Source: Cytophagales bacterium
GTDB lineage: Bacteria > Bacteroidota > Bacteroidia > Cytophagales > Cyclobacteriaceae
Direction: 5' to 3'
Assembly: GCA_017303795.1 (NCBI GenBank)
Contig: JAFLBR010000005.1
Coordinates: 62,001 to 126,000, forward strand
DNA: 64,000 nucleotides
Position numbers and translations under genes: made by a program. The notes under the pieces were generated by a model that was given only the letters and a program-made list of their open reading frames with translations, searched no databases and had not been told where the DNA came from. Shown one piece after another: positions 21,984 through 29,903 of this stretch. The number at the start of each line of letters is the position of its first letter. The stretch's first letter is position 1.

Positions 21984-23668
21984 CTACGAGAGTCAAAAGC
22001 CTTGATCAATAAATTATTGACATTGATAAACATTTCGTCCAGCGTTAAATAAACCAGATCGCATGCCCGTGCGTAGCTGTTGGAGATGCCAGACTTGGCA
22101 ATCCCTAAACTTTCAAGTGCATTATCTAGCTTTTGTTTTGCACTTTGGCCGGCTTTATGAGCATCAAGTTGTCTTATATCATTAATTGCAAATAATTCTG
22201 AGAACATATTAACATGCTTATAGTCATTGAGCCTGACAAGAATTTCAGATTTATCGTTTAATGGGCTTAGACCAGTATCGTTAGCAACATAAAAGTATCT
22301 TACTGCAAGGTTTAGAAGTTTTAAACTCCTCATCGGTGATGTTATTTCTGTTGGGAATCCTATTTTTGTAACAATCGTTCGCAAAGACCTTTCAGATAAG
22401 CTCTCTACTAGGATCTTATTAATATTCTTACATCTCTGAATAAATTGATCTTTCGAGAAGGATTCTAGGTTTACGTGATAGGTTAGAGGCTTAAAGGTGG
22501 GGTACAGAAGAATTCCAACTTTTAGAATTTCAGATTCGTCAAATGAAATAATTTCTACTGGATGCAAATTGTCATTTGTGCTTTTATTAACCAATTGAGT
22601 AAATAATCGACCAAAAAGTAAGTACTTCCTCAATAGCCTTTCTGATAGAGCCGCAATGTTCTCCTCATTTTTATTTATGCTGTCTGGGTCGATGGAAAAG
22701 CTATTCCAGTAGTCAATCACATCATCTGGTGTTCCTTCATACAACTTCTTTAGCTCCACCCGAATAGCATTTCGGCCAACTCTATCGCAATAGGACACGC
22801 ACCACTGATTACGGTAGTACACACTTCCTGAGTCAGGATAAACCTCATAATCATCATCTGACTCGTATCTTCCTAATACCTCATCTGACACATATGCGTA
22901 TTGAAATGGAAAATAGTGCCGCGCTTTTGTATTGGTAACCAATTCATCAATCCCTTTCCAATAATGGCCGTGCTCTTTGACCAAGGTTGAAGATTGTTTT
23001 AACTTAGACGATTCATATAGGACACGGAATCCATTTACTTCAAGTTGTAGGAAATTCTGTTTGGAAGCATGTTTCTGTAGGCGTACCTCATATTGTTTAA
23101 AGTGGCCAATGTAATACTCCTTTGTTTCAAGTAGCCTCTCTACTTCATCTGTTATCGGAATGATCCGTCTCTCTTGAAAAATTTGAATTGCAGCTTTTTC
23201 CTTTTTTTGAAGGAAGTCGATTAAATACTCAGAGCTTATTTTCACATAAGCCTCCGAATAATCAGGAAAACTATAAAGTGAGGTTGGCTTGTTCTCAATC
23301 ACATTATAAATAGGTCGCGTCAAATCATCCCAAATGATCAAATCACTAACAGACCTCTGATTAAGCTTATATGTCTTTGGAATATTTTGATCTGGGGCAA
23401 TATGAATATGATTTCCAGAACTCCAGGTTGATATAAGTTGTTCTGTCTTTTTTAGCCCATGCACATTCGATGCTTTAATCTTTGGTATGCGTTCTTCGGA
23501 AATAAGAACTGTAGTAAAATCTCGCGTTGTTTTGATTCCTTTATGGATATAAGTTCCTAGGTTAGCGACAACAATAGAATCTTTATCTTTTGGGGAGAAT
23601 TCTAAAATGTCGGCAACCAATCCTACTACTATTTCATCTATTGCGGAACTCATTGTATTTAAATTCAT
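21980..23668 (-). CDS. Unrecognised protein of about 562 residues in the defence cargo
   Basis: An intact frame with a likely start at ATG 23668 (MNLNTMSSAIDEIVVGL). A GTG at 23728 would add 20 residues, but a promoter-like TATATTTA (23696-23703, minus strand) lies inside that extension. The protein is soluble with no signal or membrane segment. Visible features are IIWDDLTRPIYNVIENKPTS, DDDYEVYPDSGSVYYRNQW with WCVSYCDRVGRNA, and a helical C-terminus with DIRQLDAHKAGQSAKQKLDN. I cannot assign a family. It is AT-rich, stands alone on the minus strand between the CBASS side and the ICE methylase-helicase, and overlaps the convergent fusion gene by 4 bp. Confidence 0.8.
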   Translation of the reverse strand: MNLNTMSSAIDEIVVGLVADILEFSPKDKDSIVVANLGTYIHKGIKTTRDFTTVLISEERIPKIKASNVHGLKKTEQLISTWSSGNHIHIAPDQNIPKTYKLNQRSVSDLIIWDDLTRPIYNVIENKPTSLYSFPDYSEAYVKISSEYLIDFLQKKEKAAIQIFQERRIIPITDEVERLLETKEYYIGHFKQYEVRLQKHASKQNFLQLEVNGFRVLYESSKLKQSSTLVKEHGHYWKGIDELVTNTKARHYFPFQYAYVSDEVLGRYESDDDYEVYPDSGSVYYRNQWCVSYCDRVGRNAIRVELKKLYEGTPDDVIDYWNSFSIDPDSINKNEENIAALSERLLRKYLLFGRLFTQLVNKSTNDNLHPVEIISFDESEILKVGILLYPTFKPLTYHVNLESFSKDQFIQRCKNINKILVESLSERSLRTIVTKIGFPTEITSPMRSLKLLNLAVRYFYVANDTGLSPLNDKSEILVRLNDYKHVNMFSELFAINDIRQLDAHKAGQSAKQKLDNALESLGIAKSGISNSYARACDLVYLTLDEMFINVNNLLIKAFDSRS

Positions 23669-23758
23669 TCTGATATATTGGTGACCTATTCCTATTAAAT
23701 ATACTCTATCAAATCGAAAACTTTTCACTTCATTTCTTCAATGCTATTGGTCGCGATT

Positions 23759-23777
23759 TACTACGAAAATCGTAGTA
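23759..23777. promoter_or_regulatory. Palindrome upstream of the unrecognised 562-residue gene
   Basis: TACTACGA, a 3-base AAA centre, then TCGTAGTA, a perfect 8-bp inverted repeat. It lies about 90 bp upstream of the chosen ATG (30 bp upstream of the alternative GTG) in a 170-230 bp gap otherwise free of genes. It is a probable binding site for a dimeric repressor. Confidence 0.45.
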
Positions 23778-23899
23778 TAACACGAATAGAAACTTTCAGA
23801 GGGAGTAATACAAACGACCTCATTCTTAAAGGTTCGTTACTTTTAGGCATATCATAAACCCCAATACATAAGGTTTATCTCATGCTGAAAGGTAAAGAC

Positions 23900-26800
23900 C
23901 TATGGGCTTACCCGTTTTTTCGACCCCTTTTTGCCTGGGTTGTTCTCCAAGGGCAACTCCTCCTTCCCTGAAAATGCTTTCTCCAGTTTCACCGTCAGTT
24001 GCTCGATTTGGGCTTTCATGTCGGTAATAAGGTGTTTGTCTTTGAATTCGGCTTTGAGTTCCTGTGCGTAGGTCGCCATTCTTTTATCTAAGGCTTCGAT
24101 GGCTTCGCGCGTGTTGTCGATGACTTTAGGGATGCGCTTAACCGAGTCAATAATATAACGTCCCGCCAAGGCGGGGTTGTCATTCAATTTTCCATCTGCA
24201 TAATTATAGACTAATCCACTTGGCCCGGTAACGAATACTTTCTGCTGGGCTCCGTGATAATTCAATTTGAAGTCATGCACAGAAGCCAGGTGTGCATCGT
24301 CTTTGGAGTGACTTGCCAGCTTAACCTTATCCAATAATTGCTGACCGGCTTCTTTCTTATCCTCAATCGCTTTGTCGTTGATCATGATGGGAAGTTTTTC
24401 AAGATCGTGTTGCGAAAGAGATTTGTTATCGACTTCAAGTTTGCTGAGTGCAGTTTCTTTCTCAGTCTTCTCGCGCCTGGTAAGGGTGGTATAAAACTCG
24501 GCCTCCGATTTACGTTTCAAAAATACTTGATACGTGCGTTCTAGATCGGCAACCTTCTTTTCGAGTCTCACTTTTTCCAGCAAGTCGGTGTTGCCACTGA
24601 GCAAGGCCACGTATTCGCCAAAGTTCATTCCACCTTCCTGATCGAACGCACCTTCGTCAATCTTGCGTTGGTCAATGGAACTGTTCTTTATCTGGTTGAT
24701 AAACTTTTGTTTGTTGGATAGGATATTGAATTGGTAGGCATCTAACGTGCGATTGACTGCATACACATAGTTTCGTACTACATTGTTCCGATGCTCTTTG
24801 GCAATTTTGTTCCCTTGTCGCCCGCCCCTGCCTGTTCGTTGTTCAAAGTCGCTGGGACGCCACGGAATGTCGAGGTGGTGCATGGCAATGACGCGCTCCT
24901 GCACGTTCACTCCCGTACCCAATTTTTTTGTACTCCCAATCAACACCCGCACTTCCCCTGCATTTACTTGCTTAAAGAGTTGTTCCTTTTTAGTTCGCGA
25001 ATCATGGTCGTGAATGAATTGGATGTGCGCGGGGTCAAGGTCATGCCGTTCTACCAATACACGTTTCACTTCTTCGTAAACATTAAAGCTTTTTCCGGCC
25101 GGTGTACCAAGGTCACTGAAGATGAGTTGGGTTCCGCGATAGGATTTACTGTCGTTGTATTCATCCGCTACGGTTTTGCACAGCCGGCCAATCTTCCCTT
25201 CTTCTTCAAACTTATAATTGTCAGCATTAATCAGTCGCATATCGATACTCATCTTCTTAGCCAGGTTGGTAGCGATGAGCATAAAGGCGTTCATTTCTTT
25301 TTCATTCAAAACCAAATCAACATAAGCCGGGTCTTTTGTCTTGGTGAAGCTGATCAGTTTTTGGGTGTAGGTTTGTTGTGATTCGGTTGGCTCCATGTTC
25401 ATGACCTCATGGCTTACTTCCGGTTTGTCAATTTTCAGATTGTGGTCGTTGACTACGTGGGTGATTTCTGCATAGAAGCGGGCTAGTTCCGGAACCTTGA
25501 TGAATTCACGGTAGCGTTCTTTCATCTTCAGTTCATTGGTCACAGAAAATTCATACGTGGCCGACTTGCGCGCATACATCTTCGCCCAGGCATCGAACGA
25601 ATTGATTTTGAGTTCTGCAAGTTTGTTTGGGCGCAGGTATTTAAATAGTAGATACAATTCTACCAAGCTGTTGCTGATGGTAGTGCCGGATGAAAACGTT
25701 GCACCTTTATCGCCACCTTTTTTCTTTTGTATGGTTCGGATAGCCAACTCGAGATTAAGAGCACGTTGGCTACCCGAGGAGTCGCCCAAGCCAGCTACTT
25801 GTTGATGGCGCGTGGTGAAATGCAGATTCTTAAACTCCTGACTCTCATCTACAAAAATGTGGTCGAAGCCCAGTTTATCGAAGTCGTAACTATACTTATC
25901 CCGTTTGATGGCCGCTTCGGTCATCATCAATCGAACGCTGAGGTTCTGTTTCCGGCTTTCCAATCCTTTCAATACGCGTTTGGATAACGAGCGATTTTCA
26001 GAGACTGCTTTCAGGTCGTCATTCAGGTTATTGAGTTCTTGTTCGAGAATTTCTTTTTTGATTTCGTTCGACTGTGGAATGGCCATGAACATATCATGCG
26101 TGATGATGACAGCATCCCAATCATTCGCCACTATGCTGGCGAAGATGCGTTGCCGGTTTTGTTTCGTGAAGTCTTTCTGTGGATCGGGTGCGAGAATGTT
26201 CGCTTCGGGATATGCCTTCCGGAAATCTTTGGCTACATCAGCCACGTTAGCTTTCATGCAAAGTATGAGTGGCTTCTGTGCCAAGCCAAGCCTGCGCATT
26301 TCCATGGCAGTAGAAATAATGACCAGCGTTTTTCCAGCGCCAACTTTATGATCGATAATGCCTCCGTCTTGTTGCAACAACATCCAGACGGCATCTTTCT
26401 GATACGAGCGCGGCTCGAAGTGCGATAATCCTTTTAGCTGCAGGTGCGATCCATCGTAATCGCGCCTTACCGAATTGTTGATGTCTCGGTTGTAAATGGT
26501 TTCAATGCGCTGAGCAATTTGGGGATTGTCGTTGATAAATTTCTCAAAAGCTTCTCTCACCTCACGGATTTTCATCTCCACATTCTTCATCCCGTCCAGA
26601 TCGGGTTTGTATTGAGGCGGGTCGTCAGAAATTTTGATTTGTAAATAGGGTTGCGTATCGGCCATGGCATATTCCATGATTTTGCCGCCACCAATTTTGC
26701 CGTTGTGCGTAGTAGCGGAATAGGTAATGCTTTCTTCGTTGCTGTAGCCCTTCACATTAACCAGGAATGTGTCGGTAGATTCAAGGTATTTTACCTCGGT

Positions 26801-28822
26801 GAATTCCTTGAACAAATCACTTGCAAAGGATTCGTAGATGTCGTTCGGAATCCAACGCTCACCGATGTTAATGTCTATCAGTTCGCGTTTAAGAAAGACC
26901 GGCTGCACTTGACGCAGCCGCTCTATGTGCCCTTCAAGGTCAGAGTCGGACAGGGCGGGATATTTATCGTGTTCGTTTGCAGATTGATGGAGGCGTTCAA
27001 AGGCGGTTAGCTTTTGAATGATGTTGCCACTGAGAAATTTATCTTTCGTAACAAACCGTTCTTTTCCAGGCTCGAGATTTTGGAAAATTAATTCTTCCTG
27101 CATGGCCTCCCGTATCACTTCGTCTTTATCTTTTAGCATCAGGGCGGCCATGTATTCAATATTCACTCCGTTATGCGCGTTGAGCGACATGAGCAAGGCG
27201 TCTTTCAGCGATTCAGGTCGTGTAACAATAGTTTGCTTGTTAGTGACTTGCTGATTAAAAATGTCGGCCTTGACGTAGTGGCTGTTAATCTGCTTTTCGA
27301 GCGCCAAGAGTTTAAACCCTTCGGCATCGAACAGACAGAGCTTGCGGTTGGGGATGCTGTTGATGTTGCCGTAGCGAAATGCGAACAAGTCGTACTGACT
27401 ATTCAGTTCCTCGCGGTGTCGGTTCATTTCCAACAGTTCATTGTCCTGTTCGGATTTCACCAGGCGGTTGAGTGTGTTGCGCAATCCCGATAACAAGTAG
27501 GTACGTTCTACATCTTTGATGACATCTACCGGGACTATTGTACGCTGCGAACCTTGTAGTTCAATCGTGGCTACCTTGCCTTGGTGAATGAGCAGGTTGC
27601 CAGGTTTGAGGATGGCATAATCGGGATGGTCAGGTGCTAAAAGTTGTGCAGATGGTATTGCTTCATCAGAAGCAGGCGTAGTGAATGCTTTTGTTTCTGT
27701 AACTGATTTGAGTGGTTGGGATTTTAATATTAGTGCCTTTGACAGCCCATCTCTAATAGCTTGTGATAGTTCTTTTTCTGTCCAGCTTTCAAAAGCTTTT
27801 ACATCCAACGCATCGCCCCGGTATTGACCTCCGGCAACCAGCTCACCCAATATTTGATCTGGTCGTTCTTTGAGATAGCCATTGATATTTACTTCAACGG
27901 AAAGGCCTTTATCATCTGGTATCTGAATTTTTTCTGAGGTGATGAATTCGCGTTCATGCGGACTTATATTCTTCTTGATGGCATTCTTCCTCAATACAAT
28001 AATGTCCGTTACCGGTGACGTGCCTGCTGATTCAAATGCGGTGTTAGGCAAACGTAAAACCGTAACCAAATCCGATTTTTTCATCAGGTACTCGCGTATT
28101 TCTTTGTTAGCGGGACTGTCTGCAACACCGTTGGACGTGATGAAGGCAAGCAGTCCTTCATCCTTCAGGTTATCGAGTGACTTAATGAAGAAGTAATTGT
28201 GAATGCGGGTGGTGGATTTGATCTTTACAGCCACGGCCTCGCGGAACATGGCATCGTCAAACACGCTCACATTGCCGAAGGGAATATTGCTGATGATGAG
28301 ATCAAATTTGCGATTCTGAAAATCCTCGAACCCGCAATGCAACGTTTCAACATCCGGGTGCTGATGTTGCAGAAATTTTGCGGATAGCCAGTCTTTCTCT
28401 ATGGCTGTGATAGCTGCCTGCGGGAATTCCTTTTTTAGATCAATGATGAAATTTCCCGTACCCGCTGAGGGTTCCAGAATCGAGCGGATGCCAATGGTAT
28501 TGTCTTTGATGGTACTAACGATAGGTTCCGTAATAAAGGACGGTGTATAGAATGATGACAGGGTAGAGTTGCGAAGACTTTCGAGAATCTGCTCATGCTT
28601 ATCCGGAAATTTTTCCTTTAATGCCTCATTAAATTCCTTAACAAGCGGTTCCATGCGCAGATCTTCCTGTGTCCAGGATGTTTTGTCATCCATTGGTAAA
28701 AGAAGTTCCTTCAGCGCACCGAAACCCATGAACGATCTCAATTCGACTTCAGCACCTGAGTCAAGATTTTTCAGGGTGTTGATTACATTTTGATACGCTT
28801 CTCGTCTCGCACTGCTATTCAT
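23900..28822 (-). CDS. ICE-encoded N6-adenine methylase and SNF2-type helicase protein
   Basis: A 1640-residue protein. The methylase part has motif I LEPSAGTGNFIIDL (116-129) and motif IV DLIISNIPFG (174-183; N-I-P-F in place of N-P-P-Y/F). The helicase part has Walker A KVGAGKT (826-832), FVDESQEF (990-997, motif II), SSGTTISNS (1044-1052, motif III) and EQRTGRGGRQG (1327-1337, motif VI). A coiled-coil-rich C-terminus follows. Proteins of this design are common on Bacteroidota conjugative elements and are thought to protect or remodel incoming DNA; I see no separate nuclease domain. Its start overlaps the small upstream gene by 8 bp. Confidence 0.92.
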   Translation of the reverse strand: MNSSARREAYQNVINTLKNLDSGAEVELRSFMGFGALKELLLPMDDKTSWTQEDLRMEPLVKEFNEALKEKFPDKHEQILESLRNSTLSSFYTPSFITEPIVSTIKDNTIGIRSILEPSAGTGNFIIDLKKEFPQAAITAIEKDWLSAKFLQHQHPDVETLHCGFEDFQNRKFDLIISNIPFGNVSVFDDAMFREAVAVKIKSTTRIHNYFFIKSLDNLKDEGLLAFITSNGVADSPANKEIREYLMKKSDLVTVLRLPNTAFESAGTSPVTDIIVLRKNAIKKNISPHEREFITSEKIQIPDDKGLSVEVNINGYLKERPDQILGELVAGGQYRGDALDVKAFESWTEKELSQAIRDGLSKALILKSQPLKSVTETKAFTTPASDEAIPSAQLLAPDHPDYAILKPGNLLIHQGKVATIELQGSQRTIVPVDVIKDVERTYLLSGLRNTLNRLVKSEQDNELLEMNRHREELNSQYDLFAFRYGNINSIPNRKLCLFDAEGFKLLALEKQINSHYVKADIFNQQVTNKQTIVTRPESLKDALLMSLNAHNGVNIEYMAALMLKDKDEVIREAMQEELIFQNLEPGKERFVTKDKFLSGNIIQKLTAFERLHQSANEHDKYPALSDSDLEGHIERLRQVQPVFLKRELIDINIGERWIPNDIYESFASDLFKEFTEVKYLESTDTFLVNVKGYSNEESITYSATTHNGKIGGGKIMEYAMADTQPYLQIKISDDPPQYKPDLDGMKNVEMKIREVREAFEKFINDNPQIAQRIETIYNRDINNSVRRDYDGSHLQLKGLSHFEPRSYQKDAVWMLLQQDGGIIDHKVGAGKTLVIISTAMEMRRLGLAQKPLILCMKANVADVAKDFRKAYPEANILAPDPQKDFTKQNRQRIFASIVANDWDAVIITHDMFMAIPQSNEIKKEILEQELNNLNDDLKAVSENRSLSKRVLKGLESRKQNLSVRLMMTEAAIKRDKYSYDFDKLGFDHIFVDESQEFKNLHFTTRHQQVAGLGDSSGSQRALNLELAIRTIQKKKGGDKGATFSSGTTISNSLVELYLLFKYLRPNKLAELKINSFDAWAKMYARKSATYEFSVTNELKMKERYREFIKVPELARFYAEITHVVNDHNLKIDKPEVSHEVMNMEPTESQQTYTQKLISFTKTKDPAYVDLVLNEKEMNAFMLIATNLAKKMSIDMRLINADNYKFEEEGKIGRLCKTVADEYNDSKSYRGTQLIFSDLGTPAGKSFNVYEEVKRVLVERHDLDPAHIQFIHDHDSRTKKEQLFKQVNAGEVRVLIGSTKKLGTGVNVQERVIAMHHLDIPWRPSDFEQRTGRGGRQGNKIAKEHRNNVVRNYVYAVNRTLDAYQFNILSNKQKFINQIKNSSIDQRKIDEGAFDQEGGMNFGEYVALLSGNTDLLEKVRLEKKVADLERTYQVFLKRKSEAEFYTTLTRREKTEKETALSKLEVDNKSLSQHDLEKLPIMINDKAIEDKKEAGQQLLDKVKLASHSKDDAHLASVHDFKLNYHGAQQKVFVTGPSGLVYNYADGKLNDNPALAGRYIIDSVKRIPKVIDNTREAIEALDKRMATYAQELKAEFKDKHLITDMKAQIEQLTVKLEKAFSGKEELPLENNPGKKGSKKRVSP

Positions 28823-29054
28823 CGGAGATTCCTTCTAAGCAGACTTTCAGTGCGATTTCCTTTGCTCCCGATTCATCGTATCCAGCCAGGAGTGCGAATT
28901 CAAGTTCTTCGAGGAAGATGTCCACGCGATCACTCACAAAGTCCTCTTCGGTTTGTCCTTCCAGCACTTCGTGCTTGCGGTTGGGCGAGAGGTCATTTAA
29001 TTGCGTAAGGATTACTGCAGCAATGGGCAAGTGAAGGTTGGGGATGTCGATCAT
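28815..29054 (-). CDS. Small ICE protein upstream of the methylase-helicase
   Basis: From the ATG at 29052-29054 this encodes 79 residues (MIDIPNLHLPIAAVILTQLN...EEDFVSDRVDIFLEELEFAL), acidic and helical, with no signal peptide. A longer frame to 29078 is less likely because it would run into a GC-rich repeat. It overlaps the methylase-helicase start by 8 bp, so the two are translationally coupled and the product may be a small partner of that enzyme. I do not recognise a family. Confidence 0.7.
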   Translation of the reverse strand: MIDIPNLHLPIAAVILTQLNDLSPNRKHEVLEGQTEEDFVSDRVDIFLEELEFALLAGYDESGAKEIALKVCLEGISDE

Positions 29055-29071
29055 ACATAAATTGTTTAGAT

Positions 29072-29110
29072 GCCTCACCCCAACCCCTCTCCGTTGGAGA
29101 GGGGCTTAAG
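29072..29110. repeat. Palindromic GC-rich repeat, intergenic copy
   Basis: GCCTCACCCCAA is followed by CCCCTCTCC-GTT-GGAGAGGGG, a perfect 9-bp stem with a 3-base loop. It occupies the gap between the small ICE gene and rteC and is the cleanest copy of the repeat that also occurs in the coding region of traJ (5222-5262). Confidence 0.7.
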
Positions 29111-29132
29111 CAAGGGTTTCGATGTTTTAATT

Positions 29133-29900
29133 TTATTCGAGTTCGTGCACGCGTTGTAAAAATTTTTCTTTGAGTTGGTCGAGGAAAACCGTCTGGTTGA
29201 TTTTGCGCTGGCGGATATCCTGAAAGACACGGTAATAGTTACCAAGGCTGGTCTGAAATATTTTTTCAAACGCATTGGCCACTTGCTTCACACCGGCCTT
29301 ACCATCATTAAAAACATTTGAGGCATGCAAGGCATACAACAACTCGATGAGATTTGTCTTTGGACCGGTCCAGATTAAATCACTCGGGTCATCTGCCCTT
29401 TTTCGGATAGCTATTTCAGCCGTTAGCCATTCGTTCAGTTTCTGTGCGGCCAAATATTTCGACCATACGTAAACAGCACTTTCTTCCGGTAAGAGATCTT
29501 GATTTGCTTTATGACCAAAGTAAACATCATCTCGTTCTGTCGAACCGGAGCGGCAATATTGAATCAGGTCCCGATGTTCCGCACAAAATACTTCCAACTT
29601 CTTGCGAATCGTCTTAAGATAAACAACCTGCCTACGTGTACCCAATGGTTCTCTTGAAAGGATAACGACTACATGGCGATAGTAGATTAACAGCGATAGA
29701 AATTGGGGATACATTACCTTGTTGAAATGCAGGGTTCGTTGTGCATCTTTGCCTTGCGTGAGTGTATTGATCACTTCTTTCACTAACTCATAGGAGGCAA
29801 CCGCCTGCGATAGAGGATTCATTTGATCGCGTTGGATGACTGCAAGTTTTTTGTGGAGGTCAGCAAGGCATTGCTCGCAGTAGGTATCGTGCTGTTTCAT
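29133..29900 (-). CDS. rteC: RteC-family regulator of ICE excision and transfer
   Basis: A 255-residue protein whose C-terminal half carries the RteC signature: LIWTGPKTNLIELLYALHAS, VFNDGKAGVKQVANAFE and LGNYYRVFQDIRQRKINQ. RteC activates excision genes of CTnDOT-type elements. Here it lies 4 bp downstream of the coupling-protein gene and upstream of the small gene and methylase-helicase, all on one strand. The N-terminal CEQCLADL region is less conserved. The length is close to the family norm. No RteA/RteB two-component pair is in view. Confidence 0.9.
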   Translation of the reverse strand: MKQHDTYCEQCLADLHKKLAVIQRDQMNPLSQAVASYELVKEVINTLTQGKDAQRTLHFNKVMYPQFLSLLIYYRHVVVILSREPLGTRRQVVYLKTIRKKLEVFCAEHRDLIQYCRSGSTERDDVYFGHKANQDLLPEESAVYVWSKYLAAQKLNEWLTAEIAIRKRADDPSDLIWTGPKTNLIELLYALHASNVFNDGKAGVKQVANAFEKIFQTSLGNYYRVFQDIRQRKINQTVFLDQLKEKFLQRVHELE

Positions 29901-29903
29901 AGT

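Noticed and set aside
24164-24177. CCCGCC-AA-GGCGGG hairpin inside the methylase-helicase gene
   Set aside because: It is short, encodes ordinary residues (NPALAGR) and has no second copy that I can find.
24791-25381. Plus-strand open frame of 196 codons
   Set aside because: It lies entirely inside the methylase-helicase gene on the other strand, overlapping helicase motif VI. It has no family features and is a shadow frame.
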